A stretch of 64,000 bases of DNA from Theodoxus fluviatilis (GCA_034096865.1 JAWQFJ010016910.1:1-64000), one strand, 5' to 3'. Shown: positions 1 to 13,500, counted from the first letter of the stretch. The notes: generated by a model from the letters alone, not told the origin. Made by a program: numbers and translations.

Positions 1-540
1 ACTCTGACCCATTTGTTCATAGCAAAGAAATTCGTCTGCTGCTCTATTCGACATAACAGATACACTTTCTTGTGTTGCGCGCGCGCACCCTCATCTAGAT
101 ACAAATTATGCCAAAGCGAAGTTCCTGGAGGTCGCACTATGATTGCCTAATTATGGGTCTTACATTGGTAACTCGTAGTTTCTGATTCAAACGTCATGTT
201 TCGTGTTACCTGTCATTAGGCTTCTGCGAGGCTAACCCCATCAACCGGATGCTGCTGTGGATGGATGGTGGGGTGGGTGGATGTTTTACAGTCTATCAAT
301 CTCTGTAGACTATATAAGACCATTTAGTACGAATATCACTAGAAGAGTTTAGAGTAAATGCATATCGAGTCACGGCATCCCTAGTTATTCACCTCTTACT
401 AATCTCGTAGGGACATGCAGTTGGTCTATTCAGACACCCAACTCACAGGGGGATGCTGCTGGAGGAATTATGTCCTGAAGTCCATTAGTTCTGTTTCCTC
501 GGCAACAACAAGTGGTCAGACTGGAGGTTAGAACTGGACA
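1..540. other. No gene seen
   Basis: Both strands have only short frames with no recognisable product and no repeat structure. Confidence 0.6.
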
Positions 541-895
541 ACTGTGACCTTGACCTTCAAGCAAGGTCAATCAAACTGGTATCAAAAGATAGGGATTACT
601 TTGCCCTATATACCATATATAGGTCAGGTATCCAATCTCAAAAACTTCAGAGAAAATTGGGAAAATTTGAAAAATGGCTGTTTTGCTGTTTTTTAGACAA
701 CATTTACAGCCCCTGCGACCTTGACGCAAGGTCAAGTCACTATGTATGTTTTTGTACGCCTTGTCATCCTACACATCATGCCAAATTGGGTGTTGATAGA
801 CTTAATAGTCTCTGAGAAAAATCCAGCGTTTTACAGACGCCCGGACGGACGAAAACGGTGAGTACATAGACTCACTTTTGCTTCGCATGCGAGTC
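541..895 (+). mobile_element. Dispersed nuclear-receptor-motif element, copy A (5'-truncated)
   Basis: Matches the last ~360 bp of the element seen complete at 911-1743, including TGACCTTGACC...CAAGGTCAA, ATCAAAAGATAGGG and the terminal GACTCACTTTTGCTTCGCAT + GCGAGTC. Confidence 0.85.
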
Positions 896-910
896 AAAAA
901 GGAAGAAAAA

Positions 911-1743
911 CAAGAAGGGCAAAGCCCATACGACTCACATGCTTGATCTTGACCTTTATATGACCTTGACCTTCAGGTGACCTTCAAGGTCAAGGTCAAA
1001 CAACTAAACCTACCAATGACATCATACACTAAGAAATGCTTTACACATTTTTCCTACCAAAATACATTTGACCTTGACCCAAGGTCAAGGTCATCCAACG
1101 TCATGCAACACAAAGCTGTTCATTCAAGACATAGGAAGCACAATGGTGCTTATTGGCACTTTCTACCATGAGATATGGTCACTTTTAGTGGTTCACTACC
1201 CCATTTTGGGCACATTTCATAAGGGTCAAAGTGACCTTGACCTTGATGATGTGACCAAATGTGTCTCATGATGAAAGTATAACATGTGCCCCACATAATT
1301 ATTAAGTTTGAAACAGTTATCTTCCATAGTTCAGGGTCAAGGTCACTTCAAAATATGTATACAATCCAACTTTGAAGAGCTCCTGTGACCTTGACCTTGA
1401 AGCAAGGTCAACCAAACTGGTATCAAAAGATAGGGCTTGCTTTGCCCTATATACCACTTGTAGCTAAGGTCGCCATTCTCAATAACGTGGGAGAAAATTG
1501 GGAAAATGTGAAAAATGACTGTTTTTGAGACAACATTTATGGCTCCTGTGACCTTGACCTTGAAGCAAGGTCAAGTCACCATGTATGGTTTTAGAGGCCT
1601 TGTCATCATACACCATTATGCCACATTTGGTGTTGATATACTTCATAGTGTCCGAGAAAAATCCAACGGTTAAGTTTTTTACGCCCGGACGGACGGACGA
1701 CACGGGTGAGTACATAGACTCACTTTTGCTTCGCATGCGAGTC
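911..1743 (+). mobile_element. Dispersed nuclear-receptor-motif element, copy B
   Basis: Full copy. It starts CAAGAAGGGCAAAGCCCATA, then CGACTCACATGC, and ends GCTTCGCATGCGAGTC, so GACTCACATGC near the left end is inverted at the right end. It has no coding potential that I can see. It is packed with TGACCTTGACC and TCAAGGTCA. Flanked on both sides by AAAAAGGAAGAAAAA. Confidence 0.9.
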
Positions 1744-2244
1744 AAAAAGGAAGAAAAAAAAACCTACATGTTATTGGCCTCTTTACCATTATGCTCATCA
1801 TTTCCAATCTTGAACATAAACAGCATTTCTATTTAAAGCAAAATATAATCTGTCATATTACATGTCTATTTTCCTCCAAAGCTGAAATATATTCTGTGGA
1901 AAATGCGATAAAATGTATTGCAGCGTCTCCTACTGTGGTGCAAACTATGCTAAAGGGAATATAATGTTCAATGGCATAGAAGAACTTGGTCACACTAACG
2001 CATAATGAAGTCCAAGATGTATATATAATTTTTGGAACATGAGTGGATTTTATTATTCACGGTATTTTATACAGGTAACAAAAATAATTGTTGAACCGTC
2101 CACTCACTTGCTTCAACGGTTGCATCAGCTGTCGAGTACAATTTAATTCGACAAGTTACATTATTACATGACAAAGTCACTATTCTATGGAAAAATGTAA
2201 ACAAATATGAAGGAACACAATAAACTCTCAACAATTGAGACTGC

Positions 2245-2370
2245 CACGTAGGATGAACAAAGAAATGATTTTGTAGGATGAATAAAGAAATGATTTTGTA
2301 GGATGAATAAAGAAATGATTTTGTAGGATGAATAAAGAAATGATCTCGTGTGATGAACTAAGAAATGACT
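2245..2370. repeat. 25-bp tandem repeat, 4-5 copies
   Basis: Unit GGATGAATAAAGAAATGATT + TTGTA. Confidence 0.9.
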
Positions 2371-2949
2371 ACATGACATCCACACAAATATATGCTGCAA
2401 TACATAATATATGTGATCAGACTTTGTTTCTTTCTGTTTTACAAGTTTCCATACACACTGCACATGATGAGGTATCTGGTTTAGGAGAGAACGGCGTTCG
2501 AGTGCATCTGTGCCAAGACGGAGAGACAGAGAGAGGGAGGTGGAGAGAGAGGAGAGACACAATGATAAATGCAATTTCACTCTAAGTAAATTTTGGTTTA
2601 GACTGCACACCATAATTCTACGAAAATACATGTATCTGTACGAAAAAGTGGGCAAATATGCAAATGAAAAAGGTGAATAAATGCTAATGGGCTCAGGGCT
2701 GGCCAGGCAGACCTGGGATATAATACCATGTCACAACATCTAAGGAAAAATGAAGAGAGCAGGGAAACTCAAACACAGTACTGCTAATCACTCGGCATGA
2801 TTAGCTACCAATGGCAGGTGCTTGAACCACTCGCAAGTCAGATGTACCCCAATTCCACATCACCTTTCACACAGCTACCACACTGCCCCATGCTCAGATC
2901 TCTATCCCCATGGTACGACAGGTGGGGGTAATAGGGTACGAGTGCCTGC

Positions 2950-2983
2950 CAGCCAGCCATTAAGCCAGCCAGCCAGCCAGCTA
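2950..2983. repeat. AGCC tetranucleotide repeat
   Basis: CAGCCAGCCATTAAGCCAGC followed by further CAGC units. Confidence 0.85.
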
Positions 2984-4424
2984 GTCATCCAAGCAGAGAC
3001 AGTCAAGCTGGCCGAATTGCATGCACACGGTCACAAAAAGGGAAGAAAATGAGGTCTACTGCATTTCCACAACAATCTACCATCCATGGCACAGCCACAG
3101 GGTCATGCCAGGCCTGTTTAAAGCTGCTGGACAGAAGTGTGGCCAACTCGCTACCATCAGCACGTGCACAGGCTTGCGAGGTCCAACTATATTCTTGCTT
3201 GGCTTTGAAGAAGGCTGATGGACAGCCCCTGGGTGTGTGACACAGGGTACCTACCAACTTGCTCTATTGAGATCATGTTTCTAAGGCTAATCAAGACTGT
3301 CAAAGTAAAGAGAAGGTTCAGAATGTGTCTGGGTCCAACTGCAGCATGGAATTTCAAAGCACTCAAAGGTGACATTTTCTAATAATAATGACATATAATA
3401 ATTCATGGAAGATAAATCGGAACATCTAAGTTACCACTCTGACTTCACAAGATTGTTCTACGTTTCTCTGGAAGGACTTATGAATGGAGACATACAAGCC
3501 CGAGTAATTTACAAAATGGCATTCTATTTGCTCATCAGCCACATCGTTCATCTGCACCAGAGCCTGATTGGGTGCTAATTGGGGCAAATACGACCAATCA
3601 TCACCTTCCACCACAAAATGAAATGGACGTCACTAGCTTCATTTTGAGATATCAGCCCAATTGAGTGACAGGGCTTAGGTAAGTCAGTACCCCGATTTTG
3701 ATAGAATTTGGAACCCACAGCCACTTTATATTGCACTACATCGCATTTTGCCATCCTGCCGGTCAGCTAAGCCGATGCACCACATTTAAAATGGTCACCA
3801 CGGTAACACCGTGCTGCCTAAACACATTACTTTAACTTCCTCACTTTCCCAAAATGTCGTACCAGTCTTCAGTAGCTTGTGACACTGTCACTTTTTCTCC
3901 CAACTTTTAAGTCTTCTAGCTTGCTGGGAAGAAAAATGTCTGCATTTTACAACCATTTGCATAGTTGAGAATTTCCTAACAAAAGCATCCATTTCATCAT
4001 GAGGTGCATGGGTGCATGGGTACACTCAGCCATAGGCACAATCCAGAAGCATGCTGCCTAGATTCTAGTCCAGTCTTTCTGTAGTACGTGGAGATCCAAT
4101 CCAACGGCATTTATCATGCCCGTTTCGTGACCGTGCATGAGAAAACCAGGGTGAAGGGTCAAAAAGGGCAAAGTAAGAAGAAATGTTTAACCACAAAATT
4201 ATTCAGTTTTTAAAGAAATTCATTAGAAAACATCATATTTATACTTAGTTATAGCATACATTTCACCTGTCTGCCCCTTGCAAGACTGGCTCTGCATGTT
4301 AAAACTTACCTTCTTTACTTTCAGGACAGACTGGGTGACTGGGGAAGAGGCCCAGCTGGGGAGAACTAGCAAAACTTAACCCAGGCTAGGGTCATCCAGG
4401 CACCTAACCCGAAACAGCTGCTGC

Positions 4425-4570
4425 TGAGACAGGGCAGTGCACACAGGAAAAGACAACACAGACCCTTTTGGGCACCAACTGAAAGGTCCAGGGTTCAATC
4501 CTGGTCTGTGGTCTCGTATTGTCCTGCTTGACTCCAGCGGGGGTTTAGCTTGTATGCTAAAACTAATTTT
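4425..4570 (+). mobile_element. Possible tRNA-derived SINE remnant
   Basis: A perfect T-arm, CCAGGGTTCAATCCTGG (4488-4504), contains the B-box GGTTCAATCC. No good A box is seen upstream, so only remnant status is supported. Confidence 0.4.
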
Positions 4571-5252
4571 CTCCTTTAACAAAAAGCTATAGAAATAGAA
4601 ATACATGTGCAACATAGCTCCTTGGCATCTCTTCATAGAATTAAAAACAAAACAACAAACAACAGTTTTTGCAACACAAGTTTGGTTCTGTCATGTATGG
4701 TCATCTAATCATGAAATTGTTCATTTTTTACACTCTTGTTGCACACAAATTCATAACATTGACACACATACTTTAGTACTAACAAAAAGGGGGAAAAATA
4801 GCATATACAAGTGTGGTCACACAATACAATTCTGGTTTTTCAAAGTATTTTACCCCCCACTTTAGACATGGATTCCAAGCAGGTTTGTAGCTTAACAGAA
4901 ACTACCTCTTCAAAACTTCTGTAAGAAGTTCAACATCAACTGCCTTAGCAAGGCAGACTCAAACATGATGGCAATTTTCCCCACTCCTGTACTGTCCCAT
5001 TTTAGCTGCATATATTGGATGGGTTTACCAATCAGGCATGATAATCTTGTAAAATGTCAGGCATTGCAAGATGAGTGATGATAAACAAAGGAAAACACAC
5101 ACCCTTCCAAGGATTAGTTGCAGGACAATAAACATGACAGAGTTGTTCCTCAAACTACCAGACTGGATGAAAGCAAGGAAATGGCCCACAGCTAATGGAA
5201 GGAAAATTACTAGCATTTTTCAACATGCCATAACTGTCTAATCCACAAGTCT

Positions 5253-5253
<1 letters not shown>

Positions 5254-5314
<61 letters not shown>
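5254..5314. repeat. (GA)n microsatellite
   Basis: About 30 uninterrupted GA dinucleotides. Confidence 0.98.
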
Positions 5315-5318
<4 letters not shown>

Positions 5319-6730
5319 ACTGGCACCATCAGTGGACAGGAATGGAGGCCAGATTTCAGCACTCTCCACACAGACAAATGGGGAGCATCACTACAATAGC
5401 GGGCAGTGACCATCCATGAGTATGGCACTTTGTAGCCCTGGTAGCAATGCCAGCACACATTGCCAGAAATGGATGAAGCCAGCCAGCCAGCCATCACTGA
5501 CTGACATTGGAAAAGTGCCATGCCACTTTCAACTTGTGTGCTATGGTGAAAATTCTGAATCAAGATCTGACATGTTTGTATGGAGATGCATAATAACTTG
5601 CTCGAAAACGCCCTTTAGAAACTTGCCAAGTGCAGTTGCTGCATACAACATTACAAGTGGGTTGCTAAGCCCCATTGAAACATATCACACCTTTTTAAAA
5701 GTGAAGTTTTCCAGAGGAATGTGGCTTCCCTGCTCTTGCAAGGCAAAAAAAAGCAAGAGCAGAATAATTACTCTAGTTTTCCTTCAGAAGTTCTGCCTGG
5801 TATCAATTTAATTAGCGTCAAATCTTAATTCATAACCTTGACATCCAAATTTTCAACAACAAAAATATTCAATTTCAATGCTGCAAATACACATTCAGCT
5901 AATGTAGTAAATGAAGGATTTTGTTCATGTTGTTAGCTTCCTTCCGTTTCTACAGGATAAACTCTTTTTAAAATGTGTTATTTCCATTGCAAACAGCACA
6001 ATGATTTCAGTAAATGTACCAGGTGGAAAGTATTTTCCCTCCTTATCCCATAAGAAATATTTTACAAACAGTTTAGTGCTGCTAACTAGTGTTAGCACAA
6101 GTTGATTTCTGGCATTTTCTTCATTTCATTATTTGGAGTTTTCCCACTGTGGCATAGTCATACTTAAGAATAAAAATCCATTCAAAGGTCTCATAACAAT
6201 GTGCTCAGGATGATTTGATGAAATAGAAAAACACATTTTTGAAGACAATGTCTAGTTCCAATGTGGTGGCATCGCTACCTTGGGAGCCACACAACACGAA
6301 GGCGGTTCTGGTCATCTGCCAGCAAAAGGGGCAGGCACTAGCTGGCTGATGGACAACCACGCCCTGCCAATAGCGACCTGAAGTGGAACACTGGGATTAC
6401 ACGCAACTCAGCACAACAGCCTTATAAGGATGAGGAGACAAAGAGACAGCAGTGTGAAATCAGATAAGATGAGCTCGGAGCTTTCACCACAGTGAAAAGC
6501 TTTCTCCAAGACATGATGTGATGGCACCGAAAGCAGCACTCATGCACCCCACGCGGTCCCAGAGGTAAGCAATGAGCGAAAACTACTGAAGTGAAGCTAT
6601 GCAGACAGAATGACACATGAGAACAAGCCATGGAGGGTACACACTGAAACAAGTGTAAATAATTTGTCATTCTCGTAGGATGTCGTTCCTGTCCAGCAGT
6701 GAGACAAGTGAAATAAAACTATTACAAGAC

Positions 6731-6754
6731 AAAAAAAAAAAAAAAAAAAAAAAA
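6731..6754. repeat. A24 homopolymer
   Basis: Uninterrupted A run; no retrotransposon body is recognised next to it. Confidence 0.95.
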
Positions 6755-7263
6755 GAATGTGTTGATTGTGATTGCCTAGCACTATTCTCCCGAATGACAA
6801 GATGCGGGAGAAGATAGGACAACTCCACTAGCTCAAGGGTCTTCCTATTCATGAGGTTCCCACTCCCTCCTAAACACGAGACTCGGGGCAAGCAGTTCCA
6901 TAGCTTGAAGCACGTTCCGCAAGCTGCAGGCCTTTCGCTCCACACAAATTAAATTACTGCACAACATGCACCACCATGATCACTCCATCCTAAGGGAAGT
7001 CTGCATCCACACATTGCTGCTGTATTGCCAGTGCACGGATGCCTTGCAGCTTGAGAGAGATACAGCAGTTACTGAACTATAAAACATTAGTGGAATATCA
7101 TGATGGTTGTGATAAATGCCGACACCACTATCAAACATCATCTCGTACATGCGCAACTAACACACACAATGAACTATGACAGGTCTATGGCCCCACTTAA
7201 AAGAAGAATGAAAAAACTTGTCCAAATACTCTGGTATATACATACACCTTTCACCTCCTCCAA

Positions 7264-7395
7264 GAACGGTCAGAAGACCCCTCAGCTCTAAGTACCTACT
7301 CCTTAACGGTCAGCAGGCCCCTCAGCTCTAAGTACCTACTCCTTAACGGTCAGCAGGCCCCTCAGCTTTAAGTACCTACTCCTTAGCAGTCAGCA
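7264..7395. repeat. 40-bp tandem repeat, 3 copies
   Basis: Unit AACGGTCAGCAGGCCCCTCA + GCTCTAAGTACCTACTCCTT. Confidence 0.93.
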
Positions 7396-8970
7396 GCATC
7401 AGCGCATCCAGAACTGGCAGGGCTTTTCACACCATAATTCACCTGCTGGAAACACCATTTTTCTCCATTTGCACAAGTCCTACAGTAAGCCACTTCCCTC
7501 CAACCACCACCACGACTGACACCACAAGGAACAGGAGGGCACCATGACTCAAAAGGACAAAGGTGAAAGTTCAATCTATGATCAGTCATGGGATCACCAG
7601 CTTGACCTCTGCGTGCACCCCGATCCTTGGGCCAAGCCTGTTCAAGGTTGGCTTTTGGTTGATCCTTCTGCTCCGTCACATGACCCTTGACCCCGACCAT
7701 CCACTCAAAACAGCTTGTGCATGTCTACTAATCATTTGTGCAAACATGAGTGTGCATGCATGTATGAAAGAAGAAACTACTAGCTTAAAAATTACAAAAC
7801 TATCGACAGGTAGCAATCAACGTCTACAGTTGCAAGTTGCATTACTTCGACTGATGGAGAGTGGTTTCTTCCTCTCATTTTGTTCCTGTTCAGTTAGGTG
7901 ACTTCTTTGCAGCTGGGAAAAGATGAGGAGACTGCAGCGGGAAATTCTGCAGTCTTGCACACAGTCCATGTTGTGTTAGCCAGGGAGACGCGCAGCAGTG
8001 ACCAAAAATGTTCTCTGCATCTCACTCTTCCAGAAAATTCATCCAAGATAGAAAGAGCGGCAGCATCATTCCCACAGTTCTGCCCATTCTTCGTTTGAGA
8101 ATTGCTGGAAGTGTTAGAGGAAAACAAAATCACTCTCTTGATCACCCAATCAGTCTTCTTTGCGTTGTCCCTGATCCCATCAGCCCTTTCCATTGCATCC
8201 AAGAGTGCCATGAGATTTAGCAAGCACCAGGCAGGGACCACGTAGACTCCCTGACTTGGAGGGCTGAGAGGAGAAAACCATTCACACAGCTCCCATCAGC
8301 TTGAGCAAGCACAAATTCAACACGTACAAGGGGCCCAATGAACATAATTCAATACCACCAATGCTGCAAGAATTCCTACAATCGTACTCAACCTCAGAAA
8401 TCATTCTGCTCCCTTCAGTCTTTCCATCATCTCTCCTAGTGCAAACATCTGCAGAGATGGCGTGTCTACATGACTACATATTCACACATATATATAGCCA
8501 TCAACAGGAGGGTGCAACCTGGCAGCTGGATGTGGTCACCACCTCACAAAGGTGGACGCTGCAGCAAGGAGGTGCTGGCCACTGATCACCTCAACAAGGA
8601 CAGTCCATGTGGGGAAATGGTCACTGGGTTACACAGGAGTGGCTATTTACAGAATGGAGGCCGCCGATTGCACCGCTGGTCTTGGGGGAGGGGGGTGGGG
8701 GGCTTACCTGTTCCGGCTTCCCTGATGCCAACAGCAGAGAGGAAGCTATGGACACGCAGTCCCCTATCGAAGCACCGTGATATCCAAGAAAGGGATGGAG
8801 GGTGGGGCACGTGACAAACTCCTTCATTATGCATTGACTAGAGGACTGTGGCTGCTTCTGCGCAGTCCCAGCAAACATTATGATCCCCTTGCATGCATAG
8901 GAGGGAAGGTTTGGTCCCACCCAACTAAATGACAGCTCCAGTTTGCAAGGAGGTAAAAAAACAGTTTCGA

Positions 8971-8994
8971 AACACACACACACACACACACACA
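8971..8994. repeat. (CA)n microsatellite
   Basis: About 12 CA dinucleotides. Confidence 0.95.
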
Positions 8995-9177
8995 AAAAGA
9001 GCATTCCTCTGAGTGAGGGGTTACATGGCTTACTTACAAAACAGTCCAAAAGCCAAGTGAAAACATTCCTGGTCCCCACTGGTGCAGAGGACTTGCCTAT
9101 TTACAACAGCAGCCTTCGCTACTGGTCACTTCCTGCTGCCATTTACACAAACTACTCATGATGTGAAATAAACAGAG

Positions 9178-9183
9178 TTTAAT
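9178..9183 (-). terminator. Possible polyadenylation signal (ATTAAA) of the BET gene
   Basis: On the minus strand ATTAAA occurs about 1.07 kb past the stop codon. I see no closer AATAAA on that strand between 10249 and here. Weak evidence: the hexamer is common by chance. Confidence 0.25.
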
Positions 9184-10248
9184 GAAGAGATGAGGCCACA
9201 TTTATGAAAATAGAAAAAAAGAGTAATCAATGTGGGGTTGATGACTGGCGCATAACGCAAAAATAAAGTCACCTAGCACTACAATTTAACACCAGAAACA
9301 AGTGACGTATTCACAAGCTCTAAACTTAAGAGATTTGGGTTTTGCTAGTTATAAATTGTTTGTTTTTCTCACTAAAACATGCACACAGAAGTCTGCTCCA
9401 CTTGGCCGCCTCACTATCCTGCATTCATCTTGGGAAATGTCTTGGGTTCACTGCTGGCGGCATTCAGCAATGGCTTCCGTTTCTTCCAAATCCCATGCAG
9501 GGGTCACGTCCATTCTGTATTCAAAGCTCTGTCTGGGTTGCACAACTCTGCATCCAAATATTCAACGTCTCGGGGGCTGCAAGTCAGCACCCCTCGCAAG
9601 TTCCTGCCCCAGGAAGTCCTCCAGCGTTGTCCACAAACTGCTCATGCCCAAGAAATTGTCTGGTGTCTGCAAATGTCTATTGACCCTTCTTGTATCCCCA
9701 ACATGTTTTAAGCAGTGCACCAGCAATACTTGCCCCCAAAGTGCCCAGAAGGCATTACCCTCAGTACTTGGTTGTCCTCAAAAGTAGGTGGGCACCTTTC
9801 ATCAAAATGCCAGTCTCAAGATTTACTGAATCATCATCATTGGCAAGGGCTTCCTCGGGAATACTCAGATGCCATCCATCAGAATGTCTTTTCCAACAAC
9901 TGGTCAGATGTCATCCCAGAAGAAATCCAACGGCATCCACTGGAAGTTGCTGTCCCCAAAGTAGTGAGAGATCCTTCACCACAAGTTCTCCACCCAAAAA
10001 AGTTATCCAACAGCATTCATCATTAAAAAAAACACACAACTCAAACACCTCTGCTTTGACCGGCACAAGTCAGCCAAGAAGTCCTGTCCAAAGAAGTCAC
10101 CCAGGAGTAACTGACAGCTGCACAGCCATTGGTGGAGCCGAGGCTGTGGCGGAGGCAGAAAAGCAGTGCAGGAGCTCAAGATCCTCCTAGAGCACACCTA
10201 AGCTCCAGGTCTGGTCTGGTCGGGCTGGGACTGGCCCGGTCCTCAGCT
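9184..10248 (-). other. Probable 3' untranslated region of the BET gene
   Basis: Lies between the stop codon and the candidate ATTAAA. Plus-strand frames of 100-166 codons here show no conserved motifs and are treated as chance. Confidence 0.35.
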
Positions 10249-10335
10249 CTAGGGCATCATGTTGTTCCTCCACTGCTCCTCCTCAAATTCTCGCATCATG
10301 TCACCTTGGGCGTTGAGGTCCACTTTTTGGCTTTG
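10249..10335 (-). CDS. BRD4-like: BET exon 12: terminal exon with C-terminal motif and stop
   Basis: An 87-nt coding exon with acceptor attgcag reads [20 protein letters not shown], then QWRNNMMP and TAG (10251-10249). VDLNxQGDMMxEFEE lines up with IDMNxQSDLLSIFEE of BRD4, the motif that binds and activates P-TEFb (CDK9/cyclin T). The spacing is kept, but both Leu become Met and the tail is longer and hydrophilic. Contacts with P-TEFb are inferred from the family only. Confidence 0.87.
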   Translation of the reverse strand, partial: QSQKVDLNAQGDMMREFEEEQWRNNMMP

Positions 10336-10427
10336 CTGCAATAGAAATGTCTCAAGTCAGCAACAACATGGACGAGCTTCTAGATTTTCCTACCACCACC
10401 TTATGTTAGTAAAAACAATTTTTAATT

Positions 10428-10506
<79 letters not shown>

Positions 10507-13500
10507 GTTACAACCTTAGTTGTTTTTCACCACACAAGTGCTGAACGAAAGTTTTGAGCCTCACACATTTTCTCACTCGCAAAATTTCATTTGTGTATGC
10601 CAACATTTTTGATAATTTTTTTCTTCTATTTTGTAAGCTTACTGTTACGGATACCTTGCTTGTGGGTTGGCTGAAAACAGGTTTGACATAAAAGATCCAT
10701 TCAGAACATGTCCACATTTCACATGGAAATGAATAATGACTAATAATAAAATATAACTACAATGGAAATAATAAAACTAATGATGGATGATAAAGGCTTT
10801 GTACTGGTGAGTTATTGGTGAAATTCAGTAAAAAAGTCCATTTTCATGTTATACTCTCATTAGCCTCCGGAACCATTTTTCTGGGCATTTCCAGCATCGA
10901 TTGGACAAAATTCCACTTGGAATAACTTAAATTATATTTTGTAACCTATGTGTGAAAAAATTGCATCTGTTCTAAAGTGGGATATCATACAGCCCTGAAA
11001 TTAGGAGGATTTATTCTTAGCTGTATTTTCTCAACTTTGTTGAGATTATTTAGGTTTTTTCATTATCGTTGTAGTAAGTGGTGAAATATGTATATAAAAT
11101 AAGGTGTTTCTGACGTGGCAATAGTTTTCAGGGTGATTGATCTGAAATTCTAATATAATTACTGCATAGAAATAAATGCCAACATGATAAAATGTGGAGA
11201 TGATGTGTGACTTACCAAAGAAGACAACCATTTGAAGTAATCTTTTGTAGTTTTCTGAAGATGTATTTTTTCCATGTAGTGCCTTCTTGACTAGCTGCCA
11301 TGACAACTCTAAGGTTGAGACATTATCTCCATTGCAGTTTTTTGTACTCGGCATATGTGTCTATGATGTGAAAGCGAGCATCCACTGGAAAGAGAATGCT
11401 TCCTTCCAGCCTTATAGTCACTGCCACATCGCATCTTCATTGCTACATGAATGAGCAATCATGTGCTTACTCAACACAAGGTGGACAGACGACAAAGGAA
11501 TACACAGAAAGGACCATGTCAGCACTCCATGGAAAACAGTCATCCCAAGCAGTGACTGAATCATGGCACCCACAGACTGGCAACTCAACTACGTGTAGAG
11601 GTGCGTGGCTCAGTCCTTTCAAAGGATAACTGCTATTTGCCATTAGAGAGGAGAGGAGAGGAGAGACGAGACTGACATCCTTTCCTATACATATCTCTAA
11701 CCCCCACACACAAGTCTAATAGGAGGCTTGTGGCAGACTTACCGCCTGCTGCTTGCGTCTCAGGTGATGCTCCCTCTTTCGCCTCTCCATCTCTGCCCGC
11801 TTGGCCATCTCTTCCTCCTCTTGCTTTTTGCGGCTAGCCTCCAGGGCTAACGCTTCATCTCTGTGGAGGGAAGGCATTCAGTCAGCACATACTCAAGCAA
11901 CAGAGAGAGAGGGCTTCATCTCTGTGGAGGGAAGGTATTCAGTCAGCACATACTCAAGCAACAGAGAGAGAGGGCTTCATCTCTGTGGAGGGAAGGCATT
12001 CAGTCAGCACATACTCAAGCAACAGAGAGAGAGGGCTTCATCTCTGTGGAGGGAAGGCATTCAGTCAGCACATACTCAAGCAACAGAGAGAGAGGGCTTC
12101 ATCTCTGTGGAGGGAAGGCATTCAGTCAGCACATACTCAAGCAACAGAGAGAGAGGGCTTCATCTCTGTGGAGGGAAGGCATTCAGTCAGCACATACTCA
12201 AGCAACAGAGAGAGAGGGCTTCATCTCTGTGGAGGGAAGGCATTCAGTCAGCACATACTCAAGCAACAGAGAGAGAGGGCTTCATCTCTGTGGAGGGAAG
12301 GCATTCAGTCAGCACATACTCAAGCAACAGAGAGAGAGGGCTTCATCTCTGTGGAGGGAAGGCATTCAGTCAGCACATACTCAAGCAACAGAGAGAGAGG
12401 GCTTCATCTCTGTGGAGGGAAGGCATTCAGTCAGCACATACTCAAGCAACAGAGAGAGAAGGCTTCATCTCTGTGGAGGGAAGGCATTCAGTCAGCACAT
12501 ACTCAAGCAACAGAGAGAGAAGGCTTCATGGGGACCAGCAGCCACTGAGCCCTGCAAGGCGTGGATGAGGAGGCAGTCCGTGCTCACTCTGGGGAACACC
12601 TTGAGCTCCTCATTGGCAAACACAGCCAGGGCAAGAGATGCACCCACATATTAAGTCAACTACTGGTTTGTTTCCAAGTACACAGGGGCGGATCATTTCA
12701 TTTTTTGGGGGGGAGTTTCCAAACTTTTTTTTAGGAACCGGGGGTGAGAGTGTGTGTGTGTGTGTTCCGAAAACCCCAGCAACACACACCCCCCCCCCCC
12801 CCCCCCCCCGTACACATCAGCAAAAAAAATTAATTGGGGGAAGATTACAAAGCAAAAAGGAAGAAATATATTTGTTATCAATGGAACACCATTAAAAATC
12901 TATCATTACATTAACATTTCACTCTCAAAACTGACCAAAACTTGAATTGACAAGACCAAGGCAAACACACCATTAAAAAGTTTTATTCAAATTCATTTTC
13001 TTTAGCAAAAATTGAATCTTTATTTTGTTTAGATGTTGAAAAGTCTTCACAACTCGTACATTCAATCCCCCTACTGCTTACAACTATATCACCTGGGGAA
13101 ACAGGGAATGTTGCCAGGGTGCTTAGGCAAGGAGCATGTACATGTGTGTACAATGCATGATTAATAATTTCTTCAGGAAATTTCTCTGCTGATAATCACA
13201 AAAGAACCCTCTACAAAACTGCTTTAAATGATCTCTGTATATTTGATTTCCAGAGAGTGCCTTTCCAATACAGCAGCTGGCTCTTCAAATGCTCTCCTCT
13301 TGCTCCAATCCCAACCTGGGGTGTTCAAAAGTGTTTTTGTTCACTACCTTGCCGGGCTAGTTGTACATCAGATTTACTAGCCTGCAATATTCTTTTACTG
13401 GCCTGTCTGAATTGAAGAAACATTTATCTTGAAACAATCCAGTTTGTTTCTCGGGTTAACATTTTCCTCTTTTTCTTTTCTTGGTTGCTTTGTTTCCACT

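Larger units (their letters stand above)
1760..9177. other. 3' flank of the BET gene without a recognised gene
   Basis: Apart from the small repeats and one SINE remnant listed, I find no conserved protein segment. Short frames (up to ~160 codons) lack any recognisable motif. Confidence 0.5.

Noticed and set aside
4480..4510. tRNA gene suggested by a perfect T-arm
   Set aside because: No D-arm, anticodon arm or acceptor stem can be placed upstream.
9302..10190. Overlapping plus-strand frames of 100-166 codons
   Set aside because: Three frames overlap, none with conserved motifs, and the region is most likely BET 3' untranslated sequence on the other strand.
11801..12654. Plus-strand frames of 255 and 263 codons over the 61-bp array
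   Set aside because: Antisense to a BET exon and its intron; the frame cycles through the repeat because three 61-bp units contain no stop.
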